This document shows positions 30,967 through 43,701 of a stretch of 64,000 bases of DNA, in pieces. The notes under the pieces were generated by a model. The model did not search any database. It worked only from the letters and a program-made list of their open reading frames with translations, and had not been told where the DNA came from. The DNA is from Rutpela maculata (lineage: Eukaryota; Arthropoda; Insecta; Coleoptera; Cerambycidae), in the NCBI GenBank assembly GCA_936432065.2, contig OW386287.2:72783804-72847803 (forward strand), in the 5' to 3' direction. The translations under genes and the position numbers were made by a program. Position 1 is the stretch's first letter, and each line of letters starts with the position of its first letter.

Positions 30967-33210
30967 TAGAAACCCTAAAATGAAATAATAACGCAATTAG
31001 CTCTGAAAGTTAAATGGAAAATGATCTACTCACCCTCCTTCTAGTTAAGAAATTGAACAAATTTGTATAATTTTACGAGACGCCATCATAAACCGAGCTA
31101 CTTGGTTGACGCCACTAATCAAAAGGACCGAAATCGGGGTCATCGTTTCACGCATGGCCGGTAGAGCATTTAATGAGCTATTTCGGAGACATTTAGGAAG
31201 GAATTACCTTTACTACCCGTACGAGCTTACAGGGAACTTCTATAATTTGCAACCGATTTTATTAAAATTAAACTGAGTTGTAACAATCCTACTAGGAGGC
31301 GTTACAAACCATATTCTATTTCGAATCCTTTTAGGAAGATTCACCAATAATTGTGGCAGACAGATTTGTACAAGACAATTTATACCAAAATGAGTTTTAT
31401 TGCTTGTAGAATAATGAAAACAGCAAAAAAAATCACCCACCTCAATGGATTGGAAGAAATGGTCCCACTAAATGGCCTCTTTTCAAAATTGCATAAAGAT
31501 GTGTGTCAATCAATATGGGCAACATGTGGAAAACTTATTATCTATTTTTTAAGTTTATTCTTGAATTTTGTACTTGTTGCCCAATAAAACGAAAATGGTT
31601 GCAATTAGCTATATGGAAGTACTTACAAAAGATGTTCGTTTTTCATTTCTACATCACATCGTTGAAAAATATACAGGGTGTTCCGTTTGAAAACATTGAG
31701 ATAATTCAATTTAAAAAGTTCTTAATTGAAAAAGAATTTTTTTGCCACCCTGTACATTTTTAGGAAGTAAAAATGATTCAATTAGATGTCTTGTAATTAG
31801 TATTCACATAAATTTTTCTTAAAACCCATAATTGTCATTTTGGTGATTTTTTTTCAATATGCATCTGCAGATGGCATTATTTCAACAAAAAAATTAATCA
31901 AATGGTTGGGAGATAGTCAATAATAATATAGGAATGAATAGAGTCTAGAAAGAGGCTTCAAAACATGTACCGGTATACATAGCATTCCATTAAAAAAAAA
32001 AGGAACTTGATCCTGTAATTTCGTGTTGGCTCGCCCTGTATATTCGAGAATAATTTCCAGTTATATACTTTTTTTATCTAGTTTACTTGTATTTTTTTCT
32101 AAATTTCTAGCTATTGTAGAACTCAAGATATCGAAGTCTGACCCACTATTGCCCCAACGTGTTACACTGCGTTCCTCAGGTTTGAAAGAACATTAGATTA
32201 GATAATATATCAATTTTACAGTAAAACGTTGTTAAGGTATTTTTAAGACTACTACGAAACCAATGAAAATTTCAGTCGAACGTTGTGGACTACAAATATC
32301 CATTTCAACAATACGTAATTTCAGAACGTATTCGCAGTCTGGTATACCGTATTCGAGTGAAATGTTAATTATTACGTATTCCCAGTTGGGCACACCCGAC
32401 TGCAACTTGTTTATTTATTGTACTTGGTGTTGAAGAAACACTGTGTGATATCTGTGTAATTTCGGTGTTAAAAGTATTGATGCTATTTCTTCGATACTTA
32501 TGTCTCGTTTTTTCTTCTTCGTTTTCGTCTCCTTCTTCTTCGGCCACCCGGTCTAAAGCGGGATATTCTTATCCGTTGAAAGTTTCCTATTTTCTATTTT
32601 TCAACTAAACTGCTGCACAGTTGAAGTGGATATTGTCAGAATATAAGTCATATTTTGACTGTTATATTTCTGGAACAAGATGGTTAATCTTGACGCGGTT
32701 TCTTGTGACCGTTAGCAAAATTCGTTGACTATCGACCGTAGTAAACAAATTTCTATAATTACGATTGTTTCTTTTACCTACAGGGTGTTTAGTCAGACCC
32801 TTACATTGTTACTAAAAGTCACCATTCTCCCAAATTCCTAAAAAAAATGTTTAGATTTTTTTTAACATGTTAATTATAATCTATAAACAAAACTTCCGAA
32901 ACGGTTTTGGAATTTTTAAATTATTTCTCTTATTAAATGAGATACATTTTTTTTATATAAAATCATATAATTTGCATTTGAAATGTACTTGAATCACATT
33001 AAAAATCTAAGGCAGTGTGATGTGATATATCGGTATTATAATACAATACTGGTCGCTCTTTTTTAAATCATTGGCGTACTGTAAATATTTTCTAGGTTTT
33101 TTTTTTGGCGACACCACTGGAACTTGTGGAAGTTACCTTTAATTTTAGCTTCCTTTGGCTTATAAGCGTAGTGAGAAAAAATATAAAAAACATTACAGAA
33201 TTTTAATATG
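30967..33210. other. Intergenic with small CAGGGTG-ended elements
   Basis: A 79-bp segment at 31674-31752 begins CAGGGTG, ends CACCCTG and has TA on both sides, as a miniature mariner-type element would. A CGCCCTGTATA at about 32033 could be the true far end of a larger unit. A lone CAGGGTGTTTAGTC starts at 32783. No gene is recognised. Confidence 0.35.
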
Positions 33211-33226
33211 AGAGAGAGAGAGAGAA
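33211..33226 (+). repeat. (GA)n microsatellite
   Basis: Eight alternating AG dinucleotides followed by AATAATATTTATTGTATAAAG. Confidence 0.85.
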
Positions 33227-33561
33227 TAATATTTATTGTATAAAGTATTCCAAAAGGCCAGCGACCGAAGTCTTTCAGCCTATTTTAATATGATTTAACG
33301 AATTAACAACAAACGAGAAGGACAAAAATAAATCATGATACAAAGAATAAATCTAAAAGTCTGGGCACATCTAAATAAAACACAGGAAATACCCGTTCCT
33401 ACCATTTTGATATCTTCTACCAATAATTACATAAATATTTACTTAGCACTATAAAGAAAAAAAATATACATATATTAATAACCATAATATGTGAAAATAC
33501 ATTTTATTTGGAGGTAAATGTATCACAAATTTCATTCCAACGAAAACTAATACCTTGTAGG
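33227..33561. other. Intergenic, nothing recognised
   Basis: AT-rich, no motif seen. Confidence 0.4.
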
Positions 33562-34733
33562 CAGAGCTGGGCGAGTACACGGATACTTTACTCGTATTTT
33601 GTAATCGAGTACTAAAAGTACTCTTTTTTAATTATTCGTAAGTAATTTTTGGTTTAGTGGACTTAATACTTGTATTTTCAGCACATTAAAAAATACTCGT
33701 ACAAAGTATTCGTCAAAAATTGTTACTTTTCACGAGTACTCAACCCCATCTATTTCTCTCGTACAGTAGTCACGGAAATTTAGTTTACTTTAGTGTGCAG
33801 TCATTAGTTTACCAGTCACCTTTCAGGCACTGACCAGTCAATTGTCTGTCGTCCGCTCAGCAGTGTAACATTTTATATTATAATAAGAATAAGATGATAT
33901 AAGTAAAGTTGCGTCTATACATGATCCTTATTCTACAGACGCAGGTACCGATTATGAACCTGCAAATGATGTAAATGTAAACAACAGTAACAGTAGTAGT
34001 AGTAATAATAGTGATTTAGAGGAGCAAAGTACATGAGCTGGAAACGCAAACATTTAAGAATATAAATACAAATTTTAATAATAATCAACTTAAAATTAAA
34101 ACTAGAATTTTAAAGAATGCTATTCTCGATGGGACATTTTTCAAGGTAAAATAAATTTACTCAATGTATAGTCTATATTTCTCTTCAAAATAAAAGATTG
34201 TGTAGTCAGTATTAGTGAATAGTGACTCACACTGTCATCCGCAGGGAACTAGAATCCAATGGTGTTCTGTCCCAAAGGGTCAAAATTGTATTAATTTCAA
34301 ATGCACATTTTTTATATTAGCTTAGACGTTACGTCATCATAGTTGGCATGAAGTGAAGATGCCACTATAAACATATTATCATTTTTGACACAATATTTAA
34401 TTGTCTTGTATACAACAATGACAATCTACGACTTCTGCAAGTAGATATTCCATAAAGATTGTCAGGATGGTTAGAAAAATAAAAAAATAACTAAATAAAA
34501 AACTAAAATGAGGTTTTTGATTTTCCCGTAAAAATTTTAAATTTGAAGGAAATATCAAATTTATTTATCGATTGTCATGTCATGTCGTGTTGTGTATGCG
34601 GATAAATTGTATAATAATGTACGCAGATGATATAAAACTGAATCTTAAGATATTTATGAGTTACTTTTTACTATTTCGTATCGGAATTATAGTATCATTG
34701 TATAACCTTTTCCTAATGGAGCATTATTATTAC

Positions 34734-35810
34734 TAGAGGTCCAACGGATATCCGTTCCTATCCGGTATTCGGCTTATCCGGCTGAACAGCGGATAGTAAC
34801 CTGATATCCGGCCAAAACCAGATAGTTAAAAAATAAAAAGTGGTATAAAAAATGAAACAGTTTTATTATACTGATTGGAGCCGTTGAGTGATAGAACTTT
34901 TCAATCAACGTTGGAGTTACTATACCACCATGCATAAGGGGCACTATCACTTTGAAGTTTGAATCCGCCCCTCCGTTCAAATAATAGTCAATCTCCTTGG
35001 CTATTGAAGTTTTCTCCGAAACGTTGTCATTAAGGATGGGATTTTGCAAAATGAGAGAGAAATGTGCGTTTATTTTCGATTTATTATGAATATTTAAGAA
35101 ACCAAACATATTACAATCTTTAAAACTATTTTAGGTATTTGCTATTGTTCTAACGCAATCAAATATATATATATTACTTCCACATTTTTTTAATTGAAAA
35201 TTATTGCAGTTTGTCAATGAAAATAGTTCCCAGTTCCATTATTAGAGCATAGCATTTAACTGTATACAAAATTTATGATAAAAACTGTAGATAGTTGTAT
35301 TCCTTAGAGCAATTTTAAAGATTATACCATTTATGACTTTAAATATTTCTAATAATCTAATCTAATAATCCGAAAATAAATGCATATTGCCCTCTCACTC
35401 TGCAAAATTCTATCCTTAACGCTACTATTTCCAGCACCCACTTCGTCAAAACAGTTCCAATAAGTGTTGTGAATATCAGCATATCTCTCACGTTGTTTAC
35501 TGGAAGGAGAAGAACCACTTTCACTATCACTGCTTGAATATGAATTTATCACAACTATTTTTTAAAGCCTATAGCAAAGTAATTTGACGGGAATTTTCAG
35601 CCTGATTTTTATCGAAAAACTTGTTTTAAATCTGGGGTCTCGAAGAGTTGCCAATAAGTATTTTTTGTGGTCGAGGTTCTCAAAACGTGTTTTTAATCCA
35701 ACTTTCAACGTAAACTTGATAGTTGGCCGGATATCTGGTATACGGTACAATAAGTACGCCGGATATCCGGTATTTGATATCCGGCCAAAACACTATCCGT
35801 TGAATCTCTA
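34734..35810 (-). mobile_element. hAT element with 8-bp target duplication, nested
   Basis: Ends TAGAGGTCCAACGGATA and, inverted, TAGAGATTCAACGGATA. The 8-bp duplication ATTATTAC is perfect at 34726-34733 and 35811-35818, diagnostic of hAT insertion. Sub-terminal GGATATCCGG words repeat on both sides. The 1077-bp interior carries minus-strand pieces of the C-terminal transposase, so it is an internally deleted derivative. Confidence 0.9.
34774..35750 (-). pseudogene. hAT transposase C-terminal relic
   Basis: Minus strand, three pieces: FENLDHKKYLLATLRDPRFK in 35562-35750, which matches the LLATLLDPRFK-type block that precedes the hAT dimerisation region; a Ser/Asp-rich linker with NTYWNCFDEVG in 35349-35552; and KTSIAKEIDYYLN in 34774-35109, like the start of the dimerisation segment. 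Stops separate the pieces. N-terminal and catalytic parts are absent. Confidence 0.6.
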
Positions 35811-36045
35811 ATTATTACAGGTGACAAAAATTATAGACTGCAACCATATTGAGGCAATCTGCAAGAGATGTCAACCAAAAAAGAAAATAATTAAGGGATC
35901 AGTTATAACTACAACAAATTTTATAAAACATTTAAGAAAAGCTCATCAAAATACTTATACAAAATATATTAAATATAAGAATAATAAAAAAAATGTCAAA
36001 AAAATACAACTCAAAGGCAGTGACACAGAAAAACAAGGATGACAG

Positions 36046-36275
36046 GAAAATTATGATTTGCCTGAACAATTCTGATGTCATATTCGTATTCTACGGCTCA
36101 GAGTACATGGGGTTACTTTATTTAAGATATTCTTTAAGTATTCGTTACCTCACCATTCTTACAATTGAGATTTCTTATGATTTTGAGCAATTTTTTGAGG
36201 ATAGAAGAAAATTGTGATTTGCTAAAACAATTCTGATGTCACATTCGTATTCTGCGGTTCAAAATACATGGGAAT
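36046..36275 (+). repeat. Direct repeat pair, about 70 bp
   Basis: Segments near 36046-36112 and 36206-36275 share GAAAATT.TGATTTGC, AACAATTCTGATGTCA, ATTCGTATTCT and the TACATGGG motif. Spacing is about 160 bp. Confidence 0.7.
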
Positions 36276-38338
36276 ATAATGTTTCCATGTTTTGCACAGA
36301 ACTTATTTTTTTTGTGGAGCTGTGTAATTGATTTAGATGACTATACTCCTACATTGAAACAACCACGTTGGGCAAATAATTGAATTATTTTCAAAATAAA
36401 ATTCGATGATCTTATTAGCTATTCGATCCGGAAACATGCCACAATAATAATAAATATTGCAAGTGTTGAAAAGAAAAAAATATTAAAAATTACTATAAGA
36501 ACAAAAACGTTATGAATGCGCCACCTTCTATTTGTATACGTTATAATTGTAAATAAACCAATATTTAGAGTCTTGGGATAATTAATCATTCTGATGAGTG
36601 ATGAGATGAAACTTGCAAAATCATTCTGCGGGATTTCAACCTATTTAATAAAGAGCAAAAAATAAGGAACGTGTTCTATAGTAAATATATCAAAATAAGT
36701 TGTTTATTTGCGATTAAGTATTGATTTTATTTGGTGTTTTCAACACCATTGCGAAGCCTGAAAAACGACATAGAGATAAATTACGCATTACTTTTCACTG
36801 TATGGATTTTAATGAACCAATACACTGCACTTATATATTTTGTAATTTTCCTTTGAAATTAAGAAACAGACACCGGATTCTTTTCTCGGCTGGCTTCGTA
36901 AAGCAGGGTTGGACAAAATCTGATTTTCATTTAAAAAATTAAAAATCACTGGTTTAAATAATAGGATTAAAAAAATCATTTTGTAACGAAAATTCGAATA
37001 TTTGCATTTTTACATATATTTACACACGATTTTTTATTTTGATTTTTCTTCTAAGTAATGCACTTATTGTGTTAAAGCCATCAGTTCCTTTTTTATTCAT
37101 TATAAATATAGTAAAGTATTTATCTAGACCATAGGCCGAGTGTCACTTTTGGCACCTTAGCAACAGCGGTACTTATAGATCGGTTGCTAGGGCGCCAGTT
37201 CTTTTCTTTTAAGTAGAGAAACGCGACTACCCTCAAATAGCCGGTACAGTGGGTCTGGAGTAACTACAGTGGGGAAACGGTAATGTCCAGTGGGTCAAAA
37301 AAGAGAAAATTAGACTCTTTCACACAGCAGTAAAACACAGTTCGGAATATAACAATCTTTATTTACTATAATGTTAATAGATTAATATCTAGTGTAAAGG
37401 AAGTTCCACCAAGATCGTACGGTTATTTCACGAAATGCTTCCAAATATACCGTTACTTTTAGAGCCTATTTTAACACGATGGGGAAGTTGTTCTTAACAT
37501 TGTATAATGTTTTTATCTTTTTCCCAGACTCCTCGACACATTCGTTATATTTTGACGATAAGTAGGTACATCAATTTCTCGAAGGCATAACATTTTTTCT
37601 TTGTTAACCGTCAGGCCGACATTTATTGCCCATTTCACATAATTACATGTGCATAATAAATATCTGATTTATTTGATATGTTATATACAAAAATAAATAT
37701 AACAACGTGTAGTTGACTACACACTTATTAAGCGTGTAAAAAATGTCGGCGTCTTTGGCGGTGCCTTAAAGATCGAAGACGCCGACATTTTTTGAGTGCA
37801 AAGTAGATCTGAAGATAACCATACATGTTAAATATTGCGCTCGCGATTTAACGAGCGCAGACGTTAATGCGGTGGTAGGCATGGGAATATTGGTGGTGCT
37901 TTTAATTAATTTTCAAACACTCCCCGCTTACGTTCGAGTTTATTTATGTTTGTTTATGCCGTAACTGATTTAACTGTAATTTTAAATTTTGTTTGGATGT
38001 TTACACGATGTTTGCATATAGGAAAATATTTGCCAAAACCTTTAACATTACTCATTTAATTAAAACTAACGACAGTATGATCAATAGGCACTTTTTTAAC
38101 AAAAAGAGTGTCAATTTTTATTTAGTGTTTGTGGGTGAGATGCGGTAGCCCCCATCTTTGCAAAAAGTTCGTACATAAATATTTCGCGAACTGTTGATGC
38201 TACAACAGAAATGGTAAGAAACTCAGTTCTCTTCGCAGATCCATTTTCGTAGAACTAACCGTTTACGAGTTGTAGTGCGTCGAAGTTTATAAAAAAGTTA
38301 TTGCGAATTATTTCGTGAACTGTTGATCCTATATTAAA
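36276..38338. other. Intergenic with a hairpin and a lone hAT-like end
   Basis: CAGGGTTGGACAAAATC at 36904 resembles the start of some hAT miniature elements, with no matching far end found. A perfect hairpin is listed separately at 37738. No gene is recognised. Confidence 0.4.
37738..37793. repeat. Perfect 18-bp hairpin with 20-nt loop
   Basis: AAAAAATGTCGGCGTCTT at 37738-37755 and its exact complement at 37776-37793. CpG-rich arms stand out from the AT-rich flanks. If transcribed on either strand it ends in a U-run. Confidence 0.85.
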
Positions 38339-39787
38339 ACCGCTGCCTAAGGAATCACACTTCCACATCCAGACTTCCTATTCAAGTCTCTTTCAACGAA
38401 AATACTATATTTGCACTCCACTATATGGAAATAATTGCTTGTAGCATTTTAATAATATAATATTTGAAATCGTGTGCCCCAAAAACCCATAAGATGATAT
38501 GCCACATCGGTAGTGGGGGTGGTGGTAATGGTAGTGGTGAATGAAGAGAAAAATTTTTTTTTGTGTTAGTATACTTCCACTGGATATGGAAGTAATACAC
38601 AGAAAATGGCATGTCAAAGATATAAAAAATCACTGCGCATTCATACTACTTGAAGCAATCCACTGCGTATCCATATCACTCGAGGAAACCCACTGCGCAT
38701 CAATGGTATTCGAGGAAAGCCACTGCGCATCCTATGACTCGGGGAAACCCACTGCGCATCCATACTATTTGAGGTAACCTACTGCACATCTATAGTACTC
38801 GAGAAAAGCCACTGCGCATTCAAAATACTTGGGGAAACCTACTGCGCATCCATATTACTCAAGGTAACCTACTGCGCATCGATAGTAATCGAGGAAAGCC
38901 ACTGCACATCCAGTTTACTCGAGGAAACCCACTACGCATCCATGCTACTCGAGGAAACCTACTGCGCGTCCATGATTCTCAAGGTAATCAATGGTACTGG
39001 AGGAAAGCCTCAGCGCATCCATAGTACTCGAGGAAACCCACTGCGCATCCACACTACTCGAGGTAACCCACTTATTATAGAATCAAGAAAATAATAGAAG
39101 ATCTATAAACACCGTACAGGTTGTATGTTATTCTAATTTGAAATCGTAGAAGCTAGACACACACGCGTCTCTGACGTTATCTCGTCATCTACCCTTGAAA
39201 CATTGGTGTCAATTTAGCAACCTGCCAAAATAATCTTGAAAGGCAGGCATGTTCGTTTGTTCATAGGCCTCGAATTATAATGCAACCTGTAGGGTGTTTA
39301 TAAATCTTAAAATTCCACACCTAGATTTTCTATCCTATATTTGCAGTTCACTATGTGGGAAATTATTGTTTATGGAACTTTAACAACATAATATTTGAAA
39401 TCGTCTACCCCAAAAACGATATATCACATCGGTAGTGGTGGTGTGGGCGGTGGTAGTGGGGGTGGATGAAGTAAAAAAAATTGTTGAGACCTTCTTTTAA
39501 ATATACCAAATACCAATTTTATGGACTCTTACTTGCTTGATTTACCTATTTACCCCCATTTACCTCAATTTACCCCCCAACCCCTCAACGTAATAAGATG
39601 AAAATACAATCTAGTTCCAGATCTCGTTAAAATACAGACAGACCGACCGACCGACAGACGACAGACAGAATTTTTTTTGCTCAGAATTAGAATCTCGACG
39701 TTTCATGACATTCTAAGCCTATTTGAACAATAAACATTTTTTTTAATTTTTTTTGTCGTTACTATACTTCCACTGGATGTGGAAGTA
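38339..39787 (-). mobile_element. Family A repeat, copy 4 (core, linker, minisatellite, core)
   Basis: Reverse orientation. Core 38339-38596 runs from CCGCTGCCTAAGG to the hairpin CTTCCACTGGATATGGAAG; linker GAAAATGGCATGTCAAAGATATAAAAAA; minisatellite 38631-39071; about 240 bp of other sequence; then a second core 39311-39787, also ending in a CTTCCACTGGATGTGGAAG hairpin. The linker and its place between hairpin and minisatellite match copy 1. Confidence 0.8.
38631..39071 (-). repeat. 30-bp minisatellite array (about 14 units)
   Basis: Units like CACTGCGCATCCATACTACT followed by CGAGGAAACC. It is the reverse complement of the 11948-12350 consensus. Alternation of GGTAACC and GGAAAGC ends suggests a higher-order pattern. 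One unit is partial near 38985. Confidence 0.9.
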
Positions 39788-41534
39788 AAATGCCATCGCA
39801 ATTTAAATTCTCTATAATTTCTATCACATGAAATAAACTTCTGATGTTTGAATTATCCAATTATTTCCAGTTCTTAGTCTTTCCGTTACACGGCAGTTAT
39901 GATGTTTGTGGATACTTATTAGGTAGGTAGTAATTTACGTAAAATTTGTCATAATATTTCAAGTAAATTTTTTCTAAAAATACAAATAATCCATATCAAA
40001 TATAAAAAAGATTTAATTAAAATTTCTTATAATACCCTGACCGCATTTTTAGAGTATTTGAATCTACAACGGTATACTCTATTTGGTTTTTACCAAACTA
40101 TATTCTGTTTGGTTTTTACCAAATAGAGTATAATTGTTACATTTTGTTACATTTTAACAACAAATTTATGCATCTAAATCAGCCATAAACGTGAAATTTT
40201 TGCATTATTAAAATTTTAATAAGCACATGTCGAATCGGTTGTAATATATTTATACCATTAATTCAATATAAATTCAAATATAAATTTGTTATGCTTTTTA
40301 GATATGGAATTATTTTTATGAAATTCCCATCAAGGTATGAATCATGATCGTATGGTAAAAATTTAAATTCAAATAGTTCTCACTTTGCATGTGATTTGGA
40401 AAAATTCAAGGCACTGTAGCGCGAGTCAGTTACTGACCTTGTAATCAACATGACTAAGTTTATGGTATTCAATCAATCTGATACATACATACCAGTCAGT
40501 AAGACAGACAATCAATTAACAATAATCTCAAAGGTCTACGAAGATCTTTTACTCTCAGGTTACTGGTTAAATAATAAAACTAATGGATCTCATTTGGGCA
40601 TCTCCGCGGCACGGAATTTTCTTATTGAAAAATGGTAACTAGCAAACTGATTGACCATTGCTTGTGAGAAATCCCAAAAGTCCTGCAAACTGAAGACATT
40701 GTTCAATAAGGATTTCCTGCGATGTTATTATTATTTACTTATATGTTATATTTATATTAGATTATATTTATTTATATATATAGAAGGTCAAAAGGCGGTA
40801 CTGCGGCCTCTTACGAATTGGCTCTACGAAGGTGCCTGTGCACTCGTATGTTGGGTCAAGTTAACCCAAGTATCACTACAGTAATCTCGACTGGGTCATA
40901 ACAAGGTCAACATGATTTTTTTTATTGGAATCACCTAAACCTGATGACGTCAATAGAAAAAACGTCAGAAAAAGTAGCACAAGTATGCAATGCAACCCAC
41001 GGCAAGTTTTACCTATGAGAATTATGAACATAAGCTACATGCGATAATATCATTAACGCTCACTTAAATACAAATACACAAATATTCTTGACCGATCTTT
41101 CAGTGTATAGGAGCTTTTATAGAAACGATTCGTAAGTGCCTTATTGACTTTTGACATACCATGTCTAAAAATCCGTCAGTTTTTCAGTTTTGCACCCATT
41201 GGTACATCATAAGCTGCAACATATAAAAAATAGACATTTTCAGTGAGGTCCAAAATGTTATCATTTTATGTGGGGTCCTTTGTTGAAAAGTCTTGCAGAG
41301 CTCGAAAAGGGTTGAAATTTGGCTTCGAACATCATTAAGCGGCCTACATTCAATTTCAATGCCCCGATTTTGAAATTGGTTGTCAATCTAATACATCGCA
41401 GGAGATCCTTTATTGGATATTACCTTCAATTTGTAGAATTTTTGCAATTTCTCGCGCCAAATGGTGAAACAATTTGTTAATTAGTATTTGTATGCTATTG
41501 ACAAAATAATTATATTGTTTTTTACGTGGCTATA
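39788..41534. other. Intergenic, no gene recognised
   Basis: Contains a 60-bp palindromic segment (listed at 40073). Short frames at 40450-40638 and 40651-40884 show no motif. Confidence 0.4.
40073..40132. repeat. 60-bp palindrome with internal repeat
   Basis: TATACTCTATTTGGT at the left and ACCAAATAGAGTATA at the right, with TTTGGTTTTTACCAAA twice in between, so both a large and two small hairpins can form. Confidence 0.8.
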
Positions 41535-41865
41535 CTACGGAGGACTAAAGAGACTGAAGCGTCCCGCCAAAACTAAAATTTTATGCTTCCGCCATGTTTT
41601 TGGTAGTAAAATAATTAACCCCAAAATCAACCATTACATTTTAGAAACGTCAGGCATATTTTAGTTTATCTTTGTGTAGTGCCGTGTGACTTCCTTTATC
41701 TTAAACTTGGGCGAAGAGATTCATTTCCCAGTTTTATACAGTGCTATTCACTTTTTGACATAAATACTACCAAAAACATGAATGAAGGTCCCCAGATTGA
41801 CCCTATACATGAAAGCGCCGCCATTCAGTGTTGCTTCTGTCCTTTTTAGTCTTCTGTGGCGTGGC
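41535..41865. mobile_element. Small inverted-repeat element (MITE-like)
   Basis: GGAGGACTAAAGAGACTGAAGC near 41539 is inverted near 41838-41860, and CATGTTTTTGGTAGTA (41593-41608) is inverted exactly at 41765-41780. The element is about 330 bp and has no coding capacity. No target duplication is defined. Confidence 0.55.
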
Positions 41866-43269
41866 TATGCGGACACTATATTATATAGTTATTTATGTAC
41901 CAAGGGTCGTAAGTGCACTCTTTTTGGCCGAGAATACAGTTTGCAATCCGAGGCCCGTAGGGCCGATGTTTGCAAGTATTCGAGACCAAAAAATTGCACT
42001 GTATTTTTACACACGATAATTATGTTAGTGATAAATAATATATTTTTTTTTTGGTAGGTGTCACTCGAGGGGTTGATATAAAAACAGCACCCTCAAAAAT
42101 TAAATTATTTTTTTTATATACTAAATGACGTAATGGGAATGTAAAATATAAAGCTATTTTACATCAACGTCTCCTATTAATTTCAATGAATTATCTTCAA
42201 TAGTTTTGAAAAAAAAATATTTTAATGTTGAGGGTTGTTACCCCCATAACTCTGCTAATATAGGGGATAGAGCTTCATTATATATTTTATTGAGCATTCC
42301 TAGTCATAAGCAACATTCATGTGAATGAATAGCCCAATAAGGCGCTGGGCCCAATTCCATATACTTAACCGGCGAGACCCTTTACTTTATTTCCCTAGGG
42401 ACGTTTTGAAAAATAACGACCCGTTGTCAATGGCAATAAGTATATGGTACATAAAGCGTCACTTACGATCGACGAAACAATGGAATTCGAGTATACTTAC
42501 GAGGAAGGTATGACGAAAAAGTATTATTGATATCAAGCTCGTTTCTAGGCAAAATTCGGAACCGGACAAAATTAATATTTTGCTTCCCCGCAAATCCCCC
42601 ACAGCTTAATAGAACCATAAAAAATCAAAAACGTCTGTTTGCCAGATGATTGTATAAATAATAAAAACTAAAGGTAATTACAGTTTTATTGCATAATAAT
42701 GTAAGTAATGGTTTTTACATGGTCTTCATGTGAAATTTACTCTTCTAGACTTCATTGCTAGCAATTATTTTTTTTTTGTAGTCGAAGTTGAAAGAAAACA
42801 TCATTTTCTATAGATAAAATAGCCTTTCCTCTGGCATTGTCGACCTTTCTACCTTGATTGAAATAAGAAATAAGAAACGAAATTAATCAATATTGAAATA
42901 TGGAGATATAGTACAGTTTGTAGAGCAAAAACACGGGGATTTCCGCCAATAATTCCTTTAAGAATTTATTTGTTGTATAATGTGAGGGGGGGGGGGTGTA
43001 CAATAATTAATTAAAGTCTTCTACAAAAATATCGTTATCGCAACCGGCTGTCATGTTGAAAAAATTGCGGTCAAAATAGTTTTTTCTCAATTATCTCATT
43101 TCCTGTTACAATTAGATATTACTAATACTTTAGAAAATGAAAAAACAACTTTTGCTTAAACTATTTTTCTCTATTATTAATATTTTATGATTTACAGCCG
43201 CCAGAATGGTGAAAATTTGTGCTCGCTGCAGATTTTTGCAATTATCTCAGTCCACGTTGCTCCTATGTG
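41866..43269. other. Intergenic, no gene recognised
   Basis: Only short frames. A G-run of about 13 lies near 42985. Confidence 0.4.
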
Positions 43270-43638
43270 GGGCTCCCGTAGTATATTATCAATATTGTAG
43301 ATTAAAAAATTTCCCAAAACTTTTTTTTTCAACTTTTCATTTATCTCTTATCAAAATATTGTATAGAAACAAAATTGTAGAAAATTTTATGCACGTTCTT
43401 TTTTGTGAAAACAATTCTTGTTCATCTTTTGTAGTTTTTGTGTTAAACAACAGTTTGTTTAACATTTTGAAAGTACAGCAGCCAGTTTTTTTTTTGGGAC
43501 ATGTCTAAAATTGTTCCTTAGGCTTTAATCTAGAAAAACATTATCCCCAAGGAGGAGGGGGTGCACGTACAGTTAGAGTGGGCTCCCGTAGTATATTATC
43601 AATATTGTAGATTAAAAAATTTCCCAAAACTTTTTTTG
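43270..43638 (+). repeat. Family L terminal fragment between 59-bp direct repeats
   Basis: The segment from about 43330 to 43590 matches the right terminus at 9716-10004 (AAAATTGTAG, AAAGTACAGCAGCCAG, GGGACATGTCTAAAATTGTTCC, CGTACAGTTAGAGTGGGCTCCCG). A 59-bp sequence starting GGGCTCCCGTAGTATATTATC occurs both at 43270-43328 and at 43580-43638, exactly 310 bp apart. No coding part. Confidence 0.8.
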
Positions 43639-43701
43639 CGGTCAATTGTTTAAAAATTATAGCAGCCGGAAAGTTTGAAAAGTTACGAATAAAAGATTCA
43701 T

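Larger units (their letters stand above)
33562..36042 (+). mobile_element. hAT-type transposon, N-terminal part (host of a nested hAT)
   Basis: The left end reads CAGAGCTGGGCGAGTAC, a typical hAT terminus, followed by repeated sub-terminal GAGTAC/ACTCG words up to about 33750 (transposase-binding style). Two exons of a BED-finger transposase follow (to 34145 and from 35821). The catalytic part and right terminus were not found, so the element is truncated after about 36042 or its remainder is elsewhere. AACCCCATCTATT at about 33742 could also be the right end of a 190-bp miniature element, an alternative reading. Confidence 0.55.
33953..36042 (+). pseudogene. hAT transposase BED zinc finger, two exons
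   Basis: The first exon ends at 34145 with ILDGTFFK before a GTAAAA donor; a Ser/Asn-rich stretch lies upstream, broken by stops. The second exon begins at 35821 after an ATTATTACAG acceptor in the same phase and reads KIIDCNHIEAICKRC, KGSVITTTNFIKHLRKAH and a Lys-rich tail to TGA at 36040-36042. C-x2-C plus H-x4-H-type spacing and TTTNF..HL...H are hallmarks of BED fingers, the DNA-binding domain of hAT transposases. The intron (34146-35820) contains the second hAT element at 34734-35810. Confidence 0.6.
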
